Source: Struthio camelus (lineage: Eukaryota > Chordata > Aves > Struthioniformes > Struthionidae). From it: a DNA stretch of 64,000 nt. Location: assembly GCF_040807025.1 (NCBI RefSeq), contig NC_090942.1, positions 65,614,911 to 65,678,910 of the forward strand, in the 5' to 3' direction. Shown here one piece after another: positions 27,101-37,929 of this stretch; the stretch's first letter is position 1; each line of letters opens with the position of its first letter. Below the pieces are notes generated by a model that was given only the letters and a program-made list of their open reading frames with translations, did not search any database and was not told the origin of the DNA. The translations under genes and the position numbers were made by a program.

Positions 27101-30100
27101 CCTGCGTATCAGATGTACAAAGAACCCAAAGGATGGACTGCTGCTCCTTAGGATGAGCTTATGTAATAGATCATACCACCACAGGTATTTTCCTTTGTTT
27201 ACGTTTGGCAGGACTGGTCAAACGGGAACCCCTAAACCACCATTCTGATCATCACTACTTCTCCCTAGAATTTCTCATTTTTATATAGAATAGGAGGAGT
27301 AAGCTAAAGTTTTAGATGGAAGCCAAGTTGTGCAACATTTTGTGCATACTAGAATAATCGAAGAAAAAAAGCATACAATTACAAGCTAGATGAAGATTAA
27401 CAAACATCTGTCACCTGGCAACCCAGCCAGAAAGCATGCAGTTGTTCACTGCTAAAGGCCACCTGAGCAGCCTGATCCTGGAACAAATGATATTGGAGAA
27501 GTCTCAAATCAATCCAACTCTAGCCTCTTCTGTTACTAAGACTGGCCACACAATGGGTCTCCCAGAGTCCAGCTAAGCTGTTGTTACTGGAATCTGAAAA
27601 CATGTAACAGTCTAAAGCTAATGAAGTCCTGTCCTTCCACTGGCAAGTTTACCATGGACAACCAAGGGGCATTTCTCAGACTTTCTGTGCCAGCACTTCT
27701 GAACCTAACCTGCCCATCTGGATGCTCCTAATGCAGCAAGATATGCTCTAGGTTTACACATTAAGTTTCCATTCTCTGTCAGTCTGCCTACACCATCAGT
27801 ATTCGGAATGGCGCAACTTATTTTTAAGAACAAAGCAAACAAACATTCCTCAGTATGAATGCAATGGTAGATGCAGCGTAAAAGCTATTTCTAATGGTAC
27901 AACTCCCCTTGCTCCCTGCTTGGGATGAAGGTCCCTTGCGTGTTTGCATCCACATGGTACGTTTGGAAGGACTTTACGCTTTGCCAAGACTTTTAGAAAC
28001 AGGTATTTAAATATGAGGCCCCATTTCTGAGGCCTGTCTTTTATTTTATTACTCATCCTGCACAAGTATATACACGCACACTTGCATTGGAATTAGGTTT
28101 AGCTACTGAAATTTAAATAGGCTATTTTTCTTCTCAAACAGATACTATATTCAGCAGGCCTCTTCCAACCCTGCCTGGCAAGGGATTTAACAATGTAAGC
28201 ATAGCAACAGGAGAGATTTTGCATCCAACTACCACCTCTAGTCCATGAATACACCTCTCCCACAGAGCTGTGCTTGCTAGAGAACAGCAGCAGCCTCCTG
28301 ACCCCGAGTACAGCTCTGAAGTGTTTGTGCAATCACACATGAAACCACAGAGCTCTGCTGTAGAGTGCCTTTGCCTTTAAGAAGAGTGAAAGGCTGGCAG
28401 AGAAAACTAGTGACATCATGTCAGCCTACATGGTCTTCCTGTAGGTTTTGCACATTATATATAGATGTTGGCTTTACTTCTAGTTGTTTGAGTTATTTTT
28501 AAAAGGCACAAGACCCTTCTTTGAAAGAGTAAGGAAGTAAACTCTGAGACTGTTGTGGTTAAAATCGTGGTTAAGTTCAGATCCTCTTTTAAGCTTTTAC
28601 ATCACAGTGAATTGGTCATTAGCTGTAGATTGGCACCTCAATATGCAAGAGCACCATGCAGCAAAGGAAACGGCTGCATTTTGTTCTCTTCAGTCAAAAA
28701 TACTATTGTGAAGTATTATTCCCATTTTAGAGGTGCTGAAGGTGGAAGGTACTTGGCTCAAGTGAAATGCATAGTGCAACAATAAGCAGGGAAAAGGCAT
28801 CCTGAAACAGATCCTTATCTTATGACTTAACAACAAAACACACTTGCTTATCATATAACTATTTCTTAGCTGTGCACTTTTTTTCCTGGGATCAGTCACT
28901 GAGAGCTGACACAAACAACCCACACCTGCGCTCCTGGCAGTTCCTCACACCACCTTGCCCTATGAATGTTCTGGCGACGTGGCAGTCAGAGAGCAAACGA
29001 GGAGATTAAAAAAAAAAAAGAAAGTCGGTGTGGTGAAACACTATAGCAAACAAAGGCCAGACTTCACCCAGACATGATCGCAACTGCCAGTCTGCATAAG
29101 AAACAGGAAAAGGGAGGAGGGAGTAAAATTGTAAAAAAAAAAAAAAAAAAAAAAACCAACAACAACCAGGAAGCATTTCCCCTCCACATGCATGAAGCAG
29201 CTCTCATGCATACGTGGAAACTTTCCAAGCGTAACCCAACCAGTGCTAGAGAGCTGACAAGAGGTTTGGGAGCTACCTCCCAGGACCAGGCCAAAGCAGA
29301 AACAGCACTCAATTTTTGGTATGCAAACTTAAGGATGTTCCCCTCTAATTTGTTTTCTCTTAGAGAAGATTCTTGTCTCTCCCTTGGATTTTCAGATACT
29401 CTCTGAAATTACGATGACACTAGTATCTGATGGCTACAGCAAAGTCATCTAGCCCTCCTGACCCAGTTAGGTGTTTCCCAAGGTCTTCAGAGTCCCCAGC
29501 TGTGCAGTGCTACTGTGTTGTGCCGGGAGATGACAAGCACAGAGCAAGACCTAACAGTATTCTGGCTCAGTTTCCTGAACGGAAGAAAGGCAGGACAGCA
29601 AACCAGAACACCTGAACGCTTACATGGTCAATGGGGGAAAAAGATTTCTTCCTTCTCTCTCTTTCTCTCCCCCCCATAACTCACATTATCCTTTAAGCCA
29701 ACAGACCTTCACAAGGTTGACTATTACCATTTCCATCACAAAAAACGGGTAAGAAGATTCAATTTTTTTCTAGTATTCTGACAGAGTGGATGCGTATCTA
29801 CTCTTAAAAATCTGAAAAGTTGTATGCTGACACTCACTTTGCTTCATCTTTCTCTTCCTCCTCCCAAAGTAAAACTTCTTGTCCTGTTTTCTTTTGCTTG
29901 CTTTACGCAAGACAAATAGGAGCCTAGGAAACCACACATGCCCTAGCCAATGCCAAATAGGTCATACCTACCAGCTGTATCCCCACTGCTGCCCAAGATA
30001 ATCTTAGGTCTTTGGTTATTACCCACCCAAGACAACATCCACACCCGCATTCAGTAGCCTCCTCAAAGTACCTTGTGACTGTGCTCCTTGAGGGGCAGTT

Positions 30101-33100
30101 CTTGCACAGACCTGGTGCTCACGCTTTCAAAGGTGTCTGAGCATTCCCAACTCATTGCTCCCTTAAAGAGAGGATTGCCAAAGGAGGATTGCCAGAGGAA
30201 GCAAAGGCAGCAAGGTAGCACAGTTGGTTCCTGGACTGCCACCACTCTGCACTTAAATTACTGTAAGTGTAACTGTCAGTTATACTTCCTGTATTAATGC
30301 AAGAGCTGTCTTTGTGACAGCAGTGACAAGAGTTCCTTCTCAGGTCCCACAGGTTTACCATGCTAGAGACAAGGAAAGTACCACTGATAACAGAAGCTGC
30401 TTCTAACTCCAATGTCCAGCCACTCACACAAGCACTAGAGTCCTGGGGATGCTGGAACCATAGCAATGGCCTGGTAACCCCATAACCTGCCTTTCTGAAC
30501 CCAATGCACGCAACTGCTCAGGTTTGTCTAGTTCAAGGCCTTCTGAGGTTAAGAGGGAAGCTGTTACATGCAGTCACTACCTCCTCCTTCTAGGGGGCAA
30601 ATACTTATCACTCTACTGCTTGTCACAATATGCCCATATGCGAGAACACATTACCTGGCAGAATGACCCTCCCAGCCGCTGCCAGAGCCTCTGCCTTTCA
30701 TGTGCCTGAATAAGCAAGTGAAGGACGTCTGCTGTGCCTGGGCAAGATCAGCCAGGTTTCCAGCACAAACACTGAATGAATGATCTCCTTTTAGATACAC
30801 ACAAGGGCCAGATACTTGTGTTCACACTGTCCGATCTGGTTGACCCAGGAATTCCAATATCCTCTTTCCCTCGAAAATTCACACTACTGTGGCTTTAAGA
30901 TCTTTAGCCTTAGCCACCATAGGGCACCTGGCCCTCCGCCTGTGAAGCTGTCATCTGTTGATGTGTTCCTCACAGTCTTATCATGCTCCTTACATTTAGC
31001 ATCAGCACTGAATAATAGTGGGAGACTAACTTTCCTGGACTTGACACAGTAAAAAGGCTGATGACACCCAGGATTAACTCCGCCTCAGATGTGAGAAGAG
31101 CTGTTTCCCAACTCTCCCTGGACTTCATTCAAAGCAACAGCTGGTTCAAACAAACTCCTGAGAAAGCTAAGCTACTGCCAACCAAGAAAATCTCACCATT
31201 TCATAGAAGGCATATGCTGTCAGATTGAGAGACAACCTGCTGTTGATGCAGTGGCCTGGACTCTTCCATGTTTTGGTTACTTTCAAAAAAAACTCTTTTC
31301 ATCTGCTGTTGGAGAGATGACAGCGACCTCGTTTCTGAAGGGTAAAGGTACCATCGGTTTGGGATTTTTACTTGTTTCATGTGTTGTGAATTTTGGGGAG
31401 GGTGATGATGGAAAGGTTTGGTACTGTCCCTATTCAAAGTCCGTTCCAAACACATCGGAAAAAAGTATTTAACAGATACCAGAGGCATCTACGACAAAGA
31501 CAGAAAACATTTGGTTCTCAGTGCTGCACTAAGAAAAGAGATTATAAAGAAATGGTGTGTAAAATAGTCTTCCTGTATTTGTAGATAACTTTTCCATGCT
31601 CCATTTGGATTTTTTTTTTTTTTTGAGTCAAGCACCTGTGACCTCCAGACTCAAGACACTGTTCTCTATTTCAGAGAAACAGGTAACTTTTCAAAAGCCC
31701 TTTGGTGTTTCAGAACATAGCAGCTCATCTGTTTGGCAGTGTACGTTTCTGGAGGGACATCACAGACTACGTTCTCTTTACTGGAAAAGGGGACCCTCTA
31801 CAAGCATGACCTGAGTTACATCTCGCTTCCCAGCTCCTTCTTCTAAAAAATAGCACACCATACTTTACAGAGATATTTCCTTTCTCTACTTTTTTGTGCT
31901 ATGGATTTGCTAAGAAAGCGTCCATCTATGGAGGAAAGAGGAGCTCACTCCCAAGTCTGGAGGCAAACGGGCTCCTGCATCTCCCAAGCTGTTTCCTAAA
32001 CTCACTACTCTAACCAAGACTTTCAGCCATGCTCCGTTCTTGCCTTTGCACCCCAAGTTGCTGTCAGACGGAAGAAAGGCACAACGGTCTGTCTAGGCAC
32101 ACCTCAGACCCTTACACACATGACACGTGCTCACGTATGCAAGAAGGGTGCTAACCTTCTGTCCATGTCGTAACTTCCTGTTCTGTGGACGCTGCTAAAG
32201 CAACAAGACTAACGAAACAGCGTTAGGATATTTTTTAAAACGGAGATTCATAGACTTGAGATTAATAACCTATGCCAGTAAAAGAAGCACGATAATACCA
32301 AGGTCCGAGAGTACGAAGAGACCAGAGTGCAGCAGTATAAAACGTGACTGGGAAGTAAGTTCCCCTGCCCCTCCTCTGCCCTTTCAGACTGCAGCACCCC
32401 AAAGCATCACAGGTCCGAGAGGTCCCTTCGGAGGCCTGTTCCTAAACACACAGGTCACTGCTAAATACACAGCTGTGATACAGCTGCTGGGGACCCTGCC
32501 CTGGGTGCCCATCAAACCTGTCCTTTCCAAAAGAGCAGTCCATTGCCAATAGCCACAGGCTGCATCATGCAGCGGAGACAGAAGGATGCTAACAAGGTGG
32601 TGGATCCCTGCGCAGCAGGGCAGCGCTGGGCAGAGGCACCACACCAAGTCCTGAAGTGGCACAGAGCGCAGGCAACACCATCACCGACACAGCTGCCTCT
32701 CAGTGCTGTCCCCAGCACCGTCCCCTGAGCGCCCCTTCCACATCCCGCCACGGGGTAGAGATACACCCTTCCCTGTTTCAGCTTACTCGTTTTCCTCAGA
32801 GTGGCATAAAGAAGGGACTTTTTCCTTCCCATCAGAAGTTTTTACCAGCACGGTGGTAACAGAAGTTGACTCTCTTTATGCTCCGTTTTCAGGTACTCCC
32901 TATGAACCGCATCCTGCGAGATGCTTGGACACAGCACTGCTCGGGAAACGACAGCAGCACCAAGGACAGGAAGTTCTGTCGCTCTCCAGTGCTTCTCTCT
33001 GCGCGCACAACGCGCCGCAGGTCCCAGCAGGCCACTTCCCACCTGCCTCGCATCGCGTTACCTTAAAACGGAGGGGGAGAAACGCGTCGCGGGCGAACGG

Positions 33101-33535
33101 AGGCGACGAGCTCAGGGAAGCGGCGCCCCGCAGCCCTGCCCGGGCGGGCTCCATCTTAGCCGCGCTCCCGCTCGCAGCGGCGCTCGCCGCCCCGCGCCGC
33201 GGGGACCCACCGCCGCCCCCCGGGGCCTCCCCGCTGCCCCGGGAGCGCAGAGCACCGGCGCCGAGACGCCGCGCAGCTCATCGCGGGGGCGGCCCCGGGC
33301 CCTCCTCACCCGTGCGGGGGTCGAAGGTGACCACGAAGACGGCCACGATCTGGTCCTCCTCCGCCTCCGCCCGCCGCGGCGGCCCCGCGCCGCCCCAAGC
33401 AGCCGCGCTCCAGCCGCCGCCGAGGCGCCGCCCGCCGCCGCCGCCGCCACCCGCCTCGGCCGCGGGCGGCGGCGCCGACACGGCGGGGCCCTCGGCCCAG
33501 AACAGCAGCGGCGCCTCGTCTGCGCGCTCCCCCAT
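21181..33535 (-). CDS. DENND11: DENN domain-containing protein 11 (KIAA1147/LCHN), complete, nine coding exons
   Basis: DENN-domain proteins generally act on Rab GTPases. The role of DENND11 itself is poorly defined; it was described as LCHN in brain. Exons from 5' to 3' on the minus strand: 33535-33310, 26713-26614, 25548-25390, 24601-24448, 24184-24046, 23589-23458, 23252-23102, 22609-22541, 21376-21181. They give 1326 nt and 441 aa (human is about 455), and all junction phases close. The start is GCGGCCATGGG at 33535, an excellent Kozak context, and the protein begins [20 protein letters not shown] like human. Residues about 29-49 are a Gly/Arg/Ala-rich low-complexity tract. Core stretches are [12 protein letters not shown] (63-74), [18 protein letters not shown] (77-94), [45 protein letters not shown] (from 261), and [20 protein letters not shown] near the C terminus, which ends NPCCT. 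It diverges from WEE2 and converges on AGK. Confidence 0.96.
22768..22868 (+). repeat. MIR-like ancient SINE fragment in a DENND11 intron
   Basis: The plus-strand segment beginning gcactggactagaaatca and continuing through ttctgctactaagcaatc to agtctcagcctctgtgcctc follows the 5'/core layout of tRNA-derived MIR elements. In that layout, 'actggactcagac' is followed by 'tctgccacttactagctgtgtgac', then 'aagttacttaacctctctgtgcctc'. The match is degenerate, as expected for an old copy. It lies in the intron between exons 7 and 8. The call is by eye. Confidence 0.6.
22921..22938. repeat. Perfect 18-bp palindrome
   Basis: The sequence gagagccccggggctctc is its own reverse complement, with no spacer and a CCCGGG centre. 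It sits about 50 bases past the MIR-like fragment in the DENND11 intron between exons 7 and 8. The flanking A/A pair ends the symmetry. Role is unknown. Confidence 0.8.
26714..33309 (-). other. DENND11 intron 1 (6.6 kb), no gene seen
   Basis: It starts with donor gtgagg just inside the CpG island (GT on the minus strand at 33309-33308) and ends at acceptor tctgcag (26714 side). It contains a long A-run at 29133-29155, a pyrimidine tract near 29658-29677 (tctctctttctctccccccc) and a MIR-like fragment at 28711-28782. Its open frames lack any family signature. Those at 32.5-33.3 kb grow long only because the CpG island lacks stop codons. Confidence 0.75.
28711..28782 (+). repeat. MIR-like ancient SINE fragment (3' half)
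   Basis: The segment aagtattattcccatttta, then gaggtgctgaaggtgg, then tacttggctcaagtgaaatgc parallels the MIR 3' half: 'attatccccattttacagatgaggaaactgagg', then 'agtgacttgcccaaggtcac'. It is degenerate and judged by eye. It lies in DENND11 intron 1. Confidence 0.5.
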
Positions 33536-33770
33536 GGCCGCGGCCCGGCTCCGCTCCCCGCCGCACCGGCCGCCGGCGCGGGGGCGGCTGCGGGCGGAGA
33601 GGGGGCGGGGCCGCCGCGGGCAACGCCCCCTCCGCCGGGAGGGGGCGGGGCGTGCGGCGGGGGCGGGGCCTGCAGCGGTTGGGAACGCGCAGCTGGGCGG
33701 GGAGGTAACCCTTTGCTGGCCGTGCCCCGGCGGCGACCGCTGCTGCAGTGCCGATCCCGCGGGTTGTTAC
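33110..33770. promoter_or_regulatory. DENND11: CpG-island promoter of DENND11
   Basis: About 650 bases are very rich in G+C with dense CpG. They cover the first coding exon (33310-33535), the 5' UTR above it and the start of intron 1. GC boxes (gggcgggg) recur at about 33604, 33644 and 33662. No TATA box is visible, so TSS use is probably dispersed. The island ends abruptly near 33780 at an A/T-rich tract. Whether it also fires toward WEE2 cannot be told from sequence. Confidence 0.8.
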
Positions 33771-33788
33771 AGGAAGGGGTAGCGTTGT

Positions 33789-33846
33789 TTAATAAAATAA
33801 TAGTAGTAACACAATTATTATTATTTTTACTATTATTATTTAATAA
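33789..33846. repeat. A/T-rich trinucleotide-like repeat with inverted symmetry at CpG-island edge
   Basis: Tandem TAA/TTA-type sequence runs from about 33789 to 33846. The left arm (ttaataaaataatagtagtaa, 33789-33809, given only in part as symmetry unit ataatagtagtaa) is an imperfect reverse complement of ttactattattatttaataa at 33827-33846. It lies immediately outside the G+C-rich island. Confidence 0.6.
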
Positions 33847-33849
33847 TTG

Positions 33850-36800
33850 AAGCACCCAGGTAATCAGGCTAGGTTTCGTCGAAGGGTCCACAGCCCATAA
33901 GTTCTCAGTTTTTCTGATGCCGGTTCCTCACAGGAGCATGAGAAAATGCAGGGTTCCCGAGGCGCTTAACGTCTCTGCTTTCATGCATCCACCTCTATAA
34001 TCCCTTACGGAAAGAACCTAAAAGCCTTGCTGGGACCTCTCATCCAAATCAGCCCGAGTTCCTAATTTAAAAAAGCGGCCTTTTCAAGAAGAAACACTAA
34101 TGTCTAGGGAGCTCTGTTGAACACGTCCTACTGGATCAGCCCAGGGAGTTCAGCAGAAGCAACGTTTTCAGAGGAACAGAGTCAGCGCCGGGATGGCAGC
34201 CATGGCCCTCAGCCCCACTCGCCGTGGTGGAGGCTGCAAGCCAAAATTCTGGGGAGTCAGCGATGCTGATCTGGTATGCGCAGGTGCGCATTTGTGCTGT
34301 AGAAGGATGTGACACAGTTTTCAGAGGAACAGTCAGAATCAGCTTGAGAAGACATCAGCTTGAAAGACGAAGACATAAGTACCACCAAGGCATCCGCAGG
34401 CAGCCAAGTTTAGTGTAATTACCATCCTCATTAAGCTACCACCAATGTCATTAAGTATCATTAGGTTTAAATCAGTTCCCTAGGACTTTCTGATTAATTG
34501 GATTACCCAATTAAGCTGGCCACAATGAAAGGGAAGGTACTGTCATAAAAGCCTTAATTGTCTAACTTTTTTCCTATTGAGCAGATCAGAGTGTTCAATA
34601 CACCGTTAAGAATCTCATGATCCAGTTTCACTAACAGTGGGCTTTTTCTTTTTTTTTTTCATAAAGTTAGTGTCCATTTGCTGTGAACTTCATTTCAGAT
34701 GGCTCCAATACTGAGTAGGCATTTTGTTTCACAAAACTCATACTCAAGTTTACTTAGCAAAGCTATAAATTGCAGTAAGTGGTGTTTAGCAGATGGAGCT
34801 TTTCATGGAAGGTGACTGGTAAAGAGAAAAGCCCTGTGCAATGGTTCGTTACTGTATAAAGAGCTATAAAGAATAGCTAGATTCTGCAAATATTTAGCCA
34901 CGTGCTTCACTTCGACCATATAGACAGTGTCAAGCTACATTTTGATGAACATTTTTTTGCATGCTAGTGATGCTAAAGTGACAGCTCATTTCTCCCCTCT
35001 CCGTCATCCCTGCAGTGGTGCTGGCACAAATGTCAGTGTGTCCCCGCAGCGATCCAGGCAGGGGAACGAATCCTGATTATAAATTCCTCCCCTACCCACG
35101 AAGCTATTTTTGGCACAGAGCAGTTCTCGTCCACTTCGCTGTGCAAGCCCACTACCAGTTGTCCCAGCACGAGGCAGGGGCAGAGGCTGCCTACGCTACT
35201 GACAGACCCCTGTGTCAAGCATCAGCAGGACTACTCCCATGCACAAACTGGAGCCTGTGCTTGACAGTTGGCAAGAGAAGTGAATACCTGAAAATATATT
35301 TTTTTTCTAGCTTGGAGATGTATGAAATGTCAGTACCCTGTGACTTCTCTGCTTTTGGTGAAAAACTCATAGGACAAGAGACCTGGTGGCACCAGAACTA
35401 TTTAAACCACTAAGGCCAGAAAGCTGGGCCTGCTAAGAGCACAGAGTTTTCTAGATACATGTGAAGTTTAAAACTAAAGGCCACATACTCTACTTTCTTG
35501 TTTTACCAAAATTTTAGCAAAAAAAAAAAAAAGATATAATTTGGCCCTTTTAGGATAAAAATCTCTCCTTCAAAAGAAACTGAACAAATTTTTCTCTAAC
35601 TGAAGGCTAACAAAATTGTCTCCAGATCTTTGAGTAGTCCTCTGGAAATTATGAAAAGTGCAAATGTGGTGGGTTTTAGTTAGAAGAGGCAAGATAAACA
35701 AACTGGGTCTTCTTTACTCAGTAAGTCCAACTTCTTTCCTTTATGCAGCACATTCCTCCTTATAAAAATGTTTGCCTGAGAACAAAAGAGGTCCAACAAA
35801 GGTTTGAGAGGGGACTAAAAACTGAGGTATGAAGGAGTTTCATCTCTGGATTATTAACTGACATGCAGTTACGGGGACTAAAAATAGTATTCGTTAGATT
35901 TAAAAGAAAATATTACTCTCTAACATTCCAATTATCCAACACATGACTAATACAGTCAAATCACAGCAGTATTTAAGTGGTCATTTCACAGGATCCCAAC
36001 TGGCCAGACCCTACCGGGGTCTTCGTCCTCGCAGTCTTGTGCAAGCGCACCCTCAGTCTTCCCACATACAAAACTTCTGTGGCGTGTTCAGAAAGCAGCA
36101 AGTTTTAGATGGCTTCAGATGAGGGCAAAATGCAAGTCCCCAAATCCTCCCCCAGAGATTCCCTTGCAGGCTTGCCCTTTCCTAACAGAAAGCAGCTAGC
36201 TCTGGCACTCGCGGGCTCTTAGGTCTCACTCCAGGCAAAGTGCAGGACAGGAGTCACGTCATGAGATAGTCTGGATGGCGGTGACAGGCTCTGTGCCTAG
36301 ACAGAAAGTTCACAACTTCTGGGCCAGACACAAGCAGTAGAAACCTGACCGAGTGCTGGCGTTACCTACTGATACCTCTTTGGTGGCCTGTATGAAGTCA
36401 GTTCCCAGTCACAGTCTTAATGGGGCAACTAAAAGGACCCAAACGGCCATGCTTTTAATTAAAAATTAGACCAGGTTATGAGGGCTGAGTGAGCACAAAC
36501 CGACCTGACCCTTTCTTTTCTGATGAGAGCTCCTCTCAGCTTGTGCACCGGAAAGCACACGCTGATTCTGACAAATCCTCGTCTGTTCTGGACTGAGAGC
36601 ACTAAAGTCTGTATATGTCCTCTAGCAACTCTCCTCAATGCTAAGAAAAACAGGCTATTGAGACCTAGTTCTTAGTTCATTAAAAGTCATTCTAGCTTCT
36701 CTTCAAAATGCACACTCACAAAGGCACAAAAAGAGCCTTGGTTTTTGCAGAGAAGCGCAAAGAGAAGAGCCATTGTCCTGCTCCTGGTGAGCTGCGGGCA

Positions 36801-37888
36801 ATCCCGCCGGTGGGGGCAGACTGCACACGTTGCAGCCTTGGACCCAACAGGCTTCTCCTGCCTCTACCAGCACAGTCATTTGGACCCTACAGACAGGAGC
36901 CGCCTTCTCCCCTACCCGTATGGAGACCTGTATGTGTTCCCTAACTCCTCTCCTGAAGTCTAATGCATTATAAATGAGGCGACGGAACTTCCCCATGCAG
37001 GCTGCAATACTCGTGCAAAGTAGCACCCAAGGGAACATTAGGTCCTGTAACCAGAAGACTAATGTTTCATACAGGTAAAGCCTATATATAAAGCCTAAAC
37101 TGCATCACTGATGGCATTAATGTGAAGCAGACTGGCTGTCAGCAAACATAACTCCCCATGGGTGCTGGGAAGCTGGAGGAGGCAAGGGAGTGCAGAAGCA
37201 AGGGATGACTCACAGGGAACCCTGGCAGTTCTGCAGAGCTGTTTACAAGCAGAGCAAATCCAGATCCATAGAAAAACTGCAGCTGCCAACTTTCCTAGGC
37301 ACAAGCAATTGTCCCCAGGTGTTGCTGAGCACCTCTCAGCAATGGCCCAGCTGTATGGGGTAGTTATAAATGTGCTAGGGGGATGGAAAAAGGAGTGTCT
37401 GTAAGGTATCTGGTAACCATCTGGGGTCCCTCTGCTTTTACAGGTGTAAGTAGCATGTGTTATTTTTCTCTGGCTAAGGACTTTTAGAAAAGATTGATGG
37501 GAGGACTGACATGTCTTGTTCAGTAAGATTTGCTAATTCAGCTCCTACCTGAGGAGTGGATGGAGCACTGGTGGGTGGAGGGGAGGTTCCCTTGCAGGTT
37601 TGCTGTGAAAGATAGCAACTTCTGAGTTGTACCTGCTTTACACCACTAAAGTGAAAAGCAGAATCTGTTCTTGTTACATAAACAGTAGTTGAATGGATTT
37701 GTATTTTGCACTTTTCCTTAATCTGTTTAATCAAATGATAGCTATGAGTGATCTAGGCTTCTGTGTACGTGGGATAAGGTGGGTGAATGGCTCTGTTGAG
37801 CAGAGTTAATAACCTTGATAGGGCAAGGAAGAGGGCAGTTAGTCTGCCTGTGTAAATAACGCTATCCTCTTCTCCCCCTAACAAAACA
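33850..37888. other. Intergenic region between divergent DENND11 and WEE2
   Basis: No coding sequence is supported across this 4 kb. It contains a 16-base direct repeat (gttttcagaggaacag at 34164-34179 and 34317-34332). It also contains an AP-1 type TGACTCA at 37206-37212 and a TATA-like ctatatataaa near 37082. The WEE2 promoter and any 5' non-coding exon should be in its right-hand part. I cannot fix the TSS. Confidence 0.6.
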
Positions 37889-37920
37889 GGCCAGTATCGG
37901 CTATAACTGTCAGCTTTCCT

Positions 37921-37929
37921 ATGGTATAA
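37921..37929 (+). promoter_or_regulatory. Two-codon upstream ORF overlapping the WEE2 start (ATG GTA TAA)
   Basis: An out-of-frame ATG at 37921 opens a reading frame of Met-Val-stop. The A that ends its TAA is the first base of the WEE2 ATG (TAATG). The upstream ATG has a weak -3 base (C) but a +4 G. It matters only if the WEE2 mRNA leader includes it. A leader running through this point is expected because a possible acceptor, ccctaacaaaacag, ends at 37889. Confidence 0.55.

Noticed and set aside
32703..33891. Several overlapping open frames of 250-360 codons on both strands
   Set aside because: They arise from the lack of stop codons in the DENND11 CpG island. Only the minus-strand frame that begins at 33535 matches a known protein, and it ends at a proper donor after 226 nt.
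34224..34418. Small basic open frame in the DENND11-WEE2 intergenic region
   Set aside because: 64 codons without a signature, and part of it overlaps the non-coding direct repeat. Length is expected by chance.
37082..37093. TATA-like ctatatataaa as the WEE2 core promoter
   Set aside because: It is over 800 bases from the start codon, with no donor/acceptor pair that I can confirm linking it to the coding exon. Kept only as a note in the intergenic entry.
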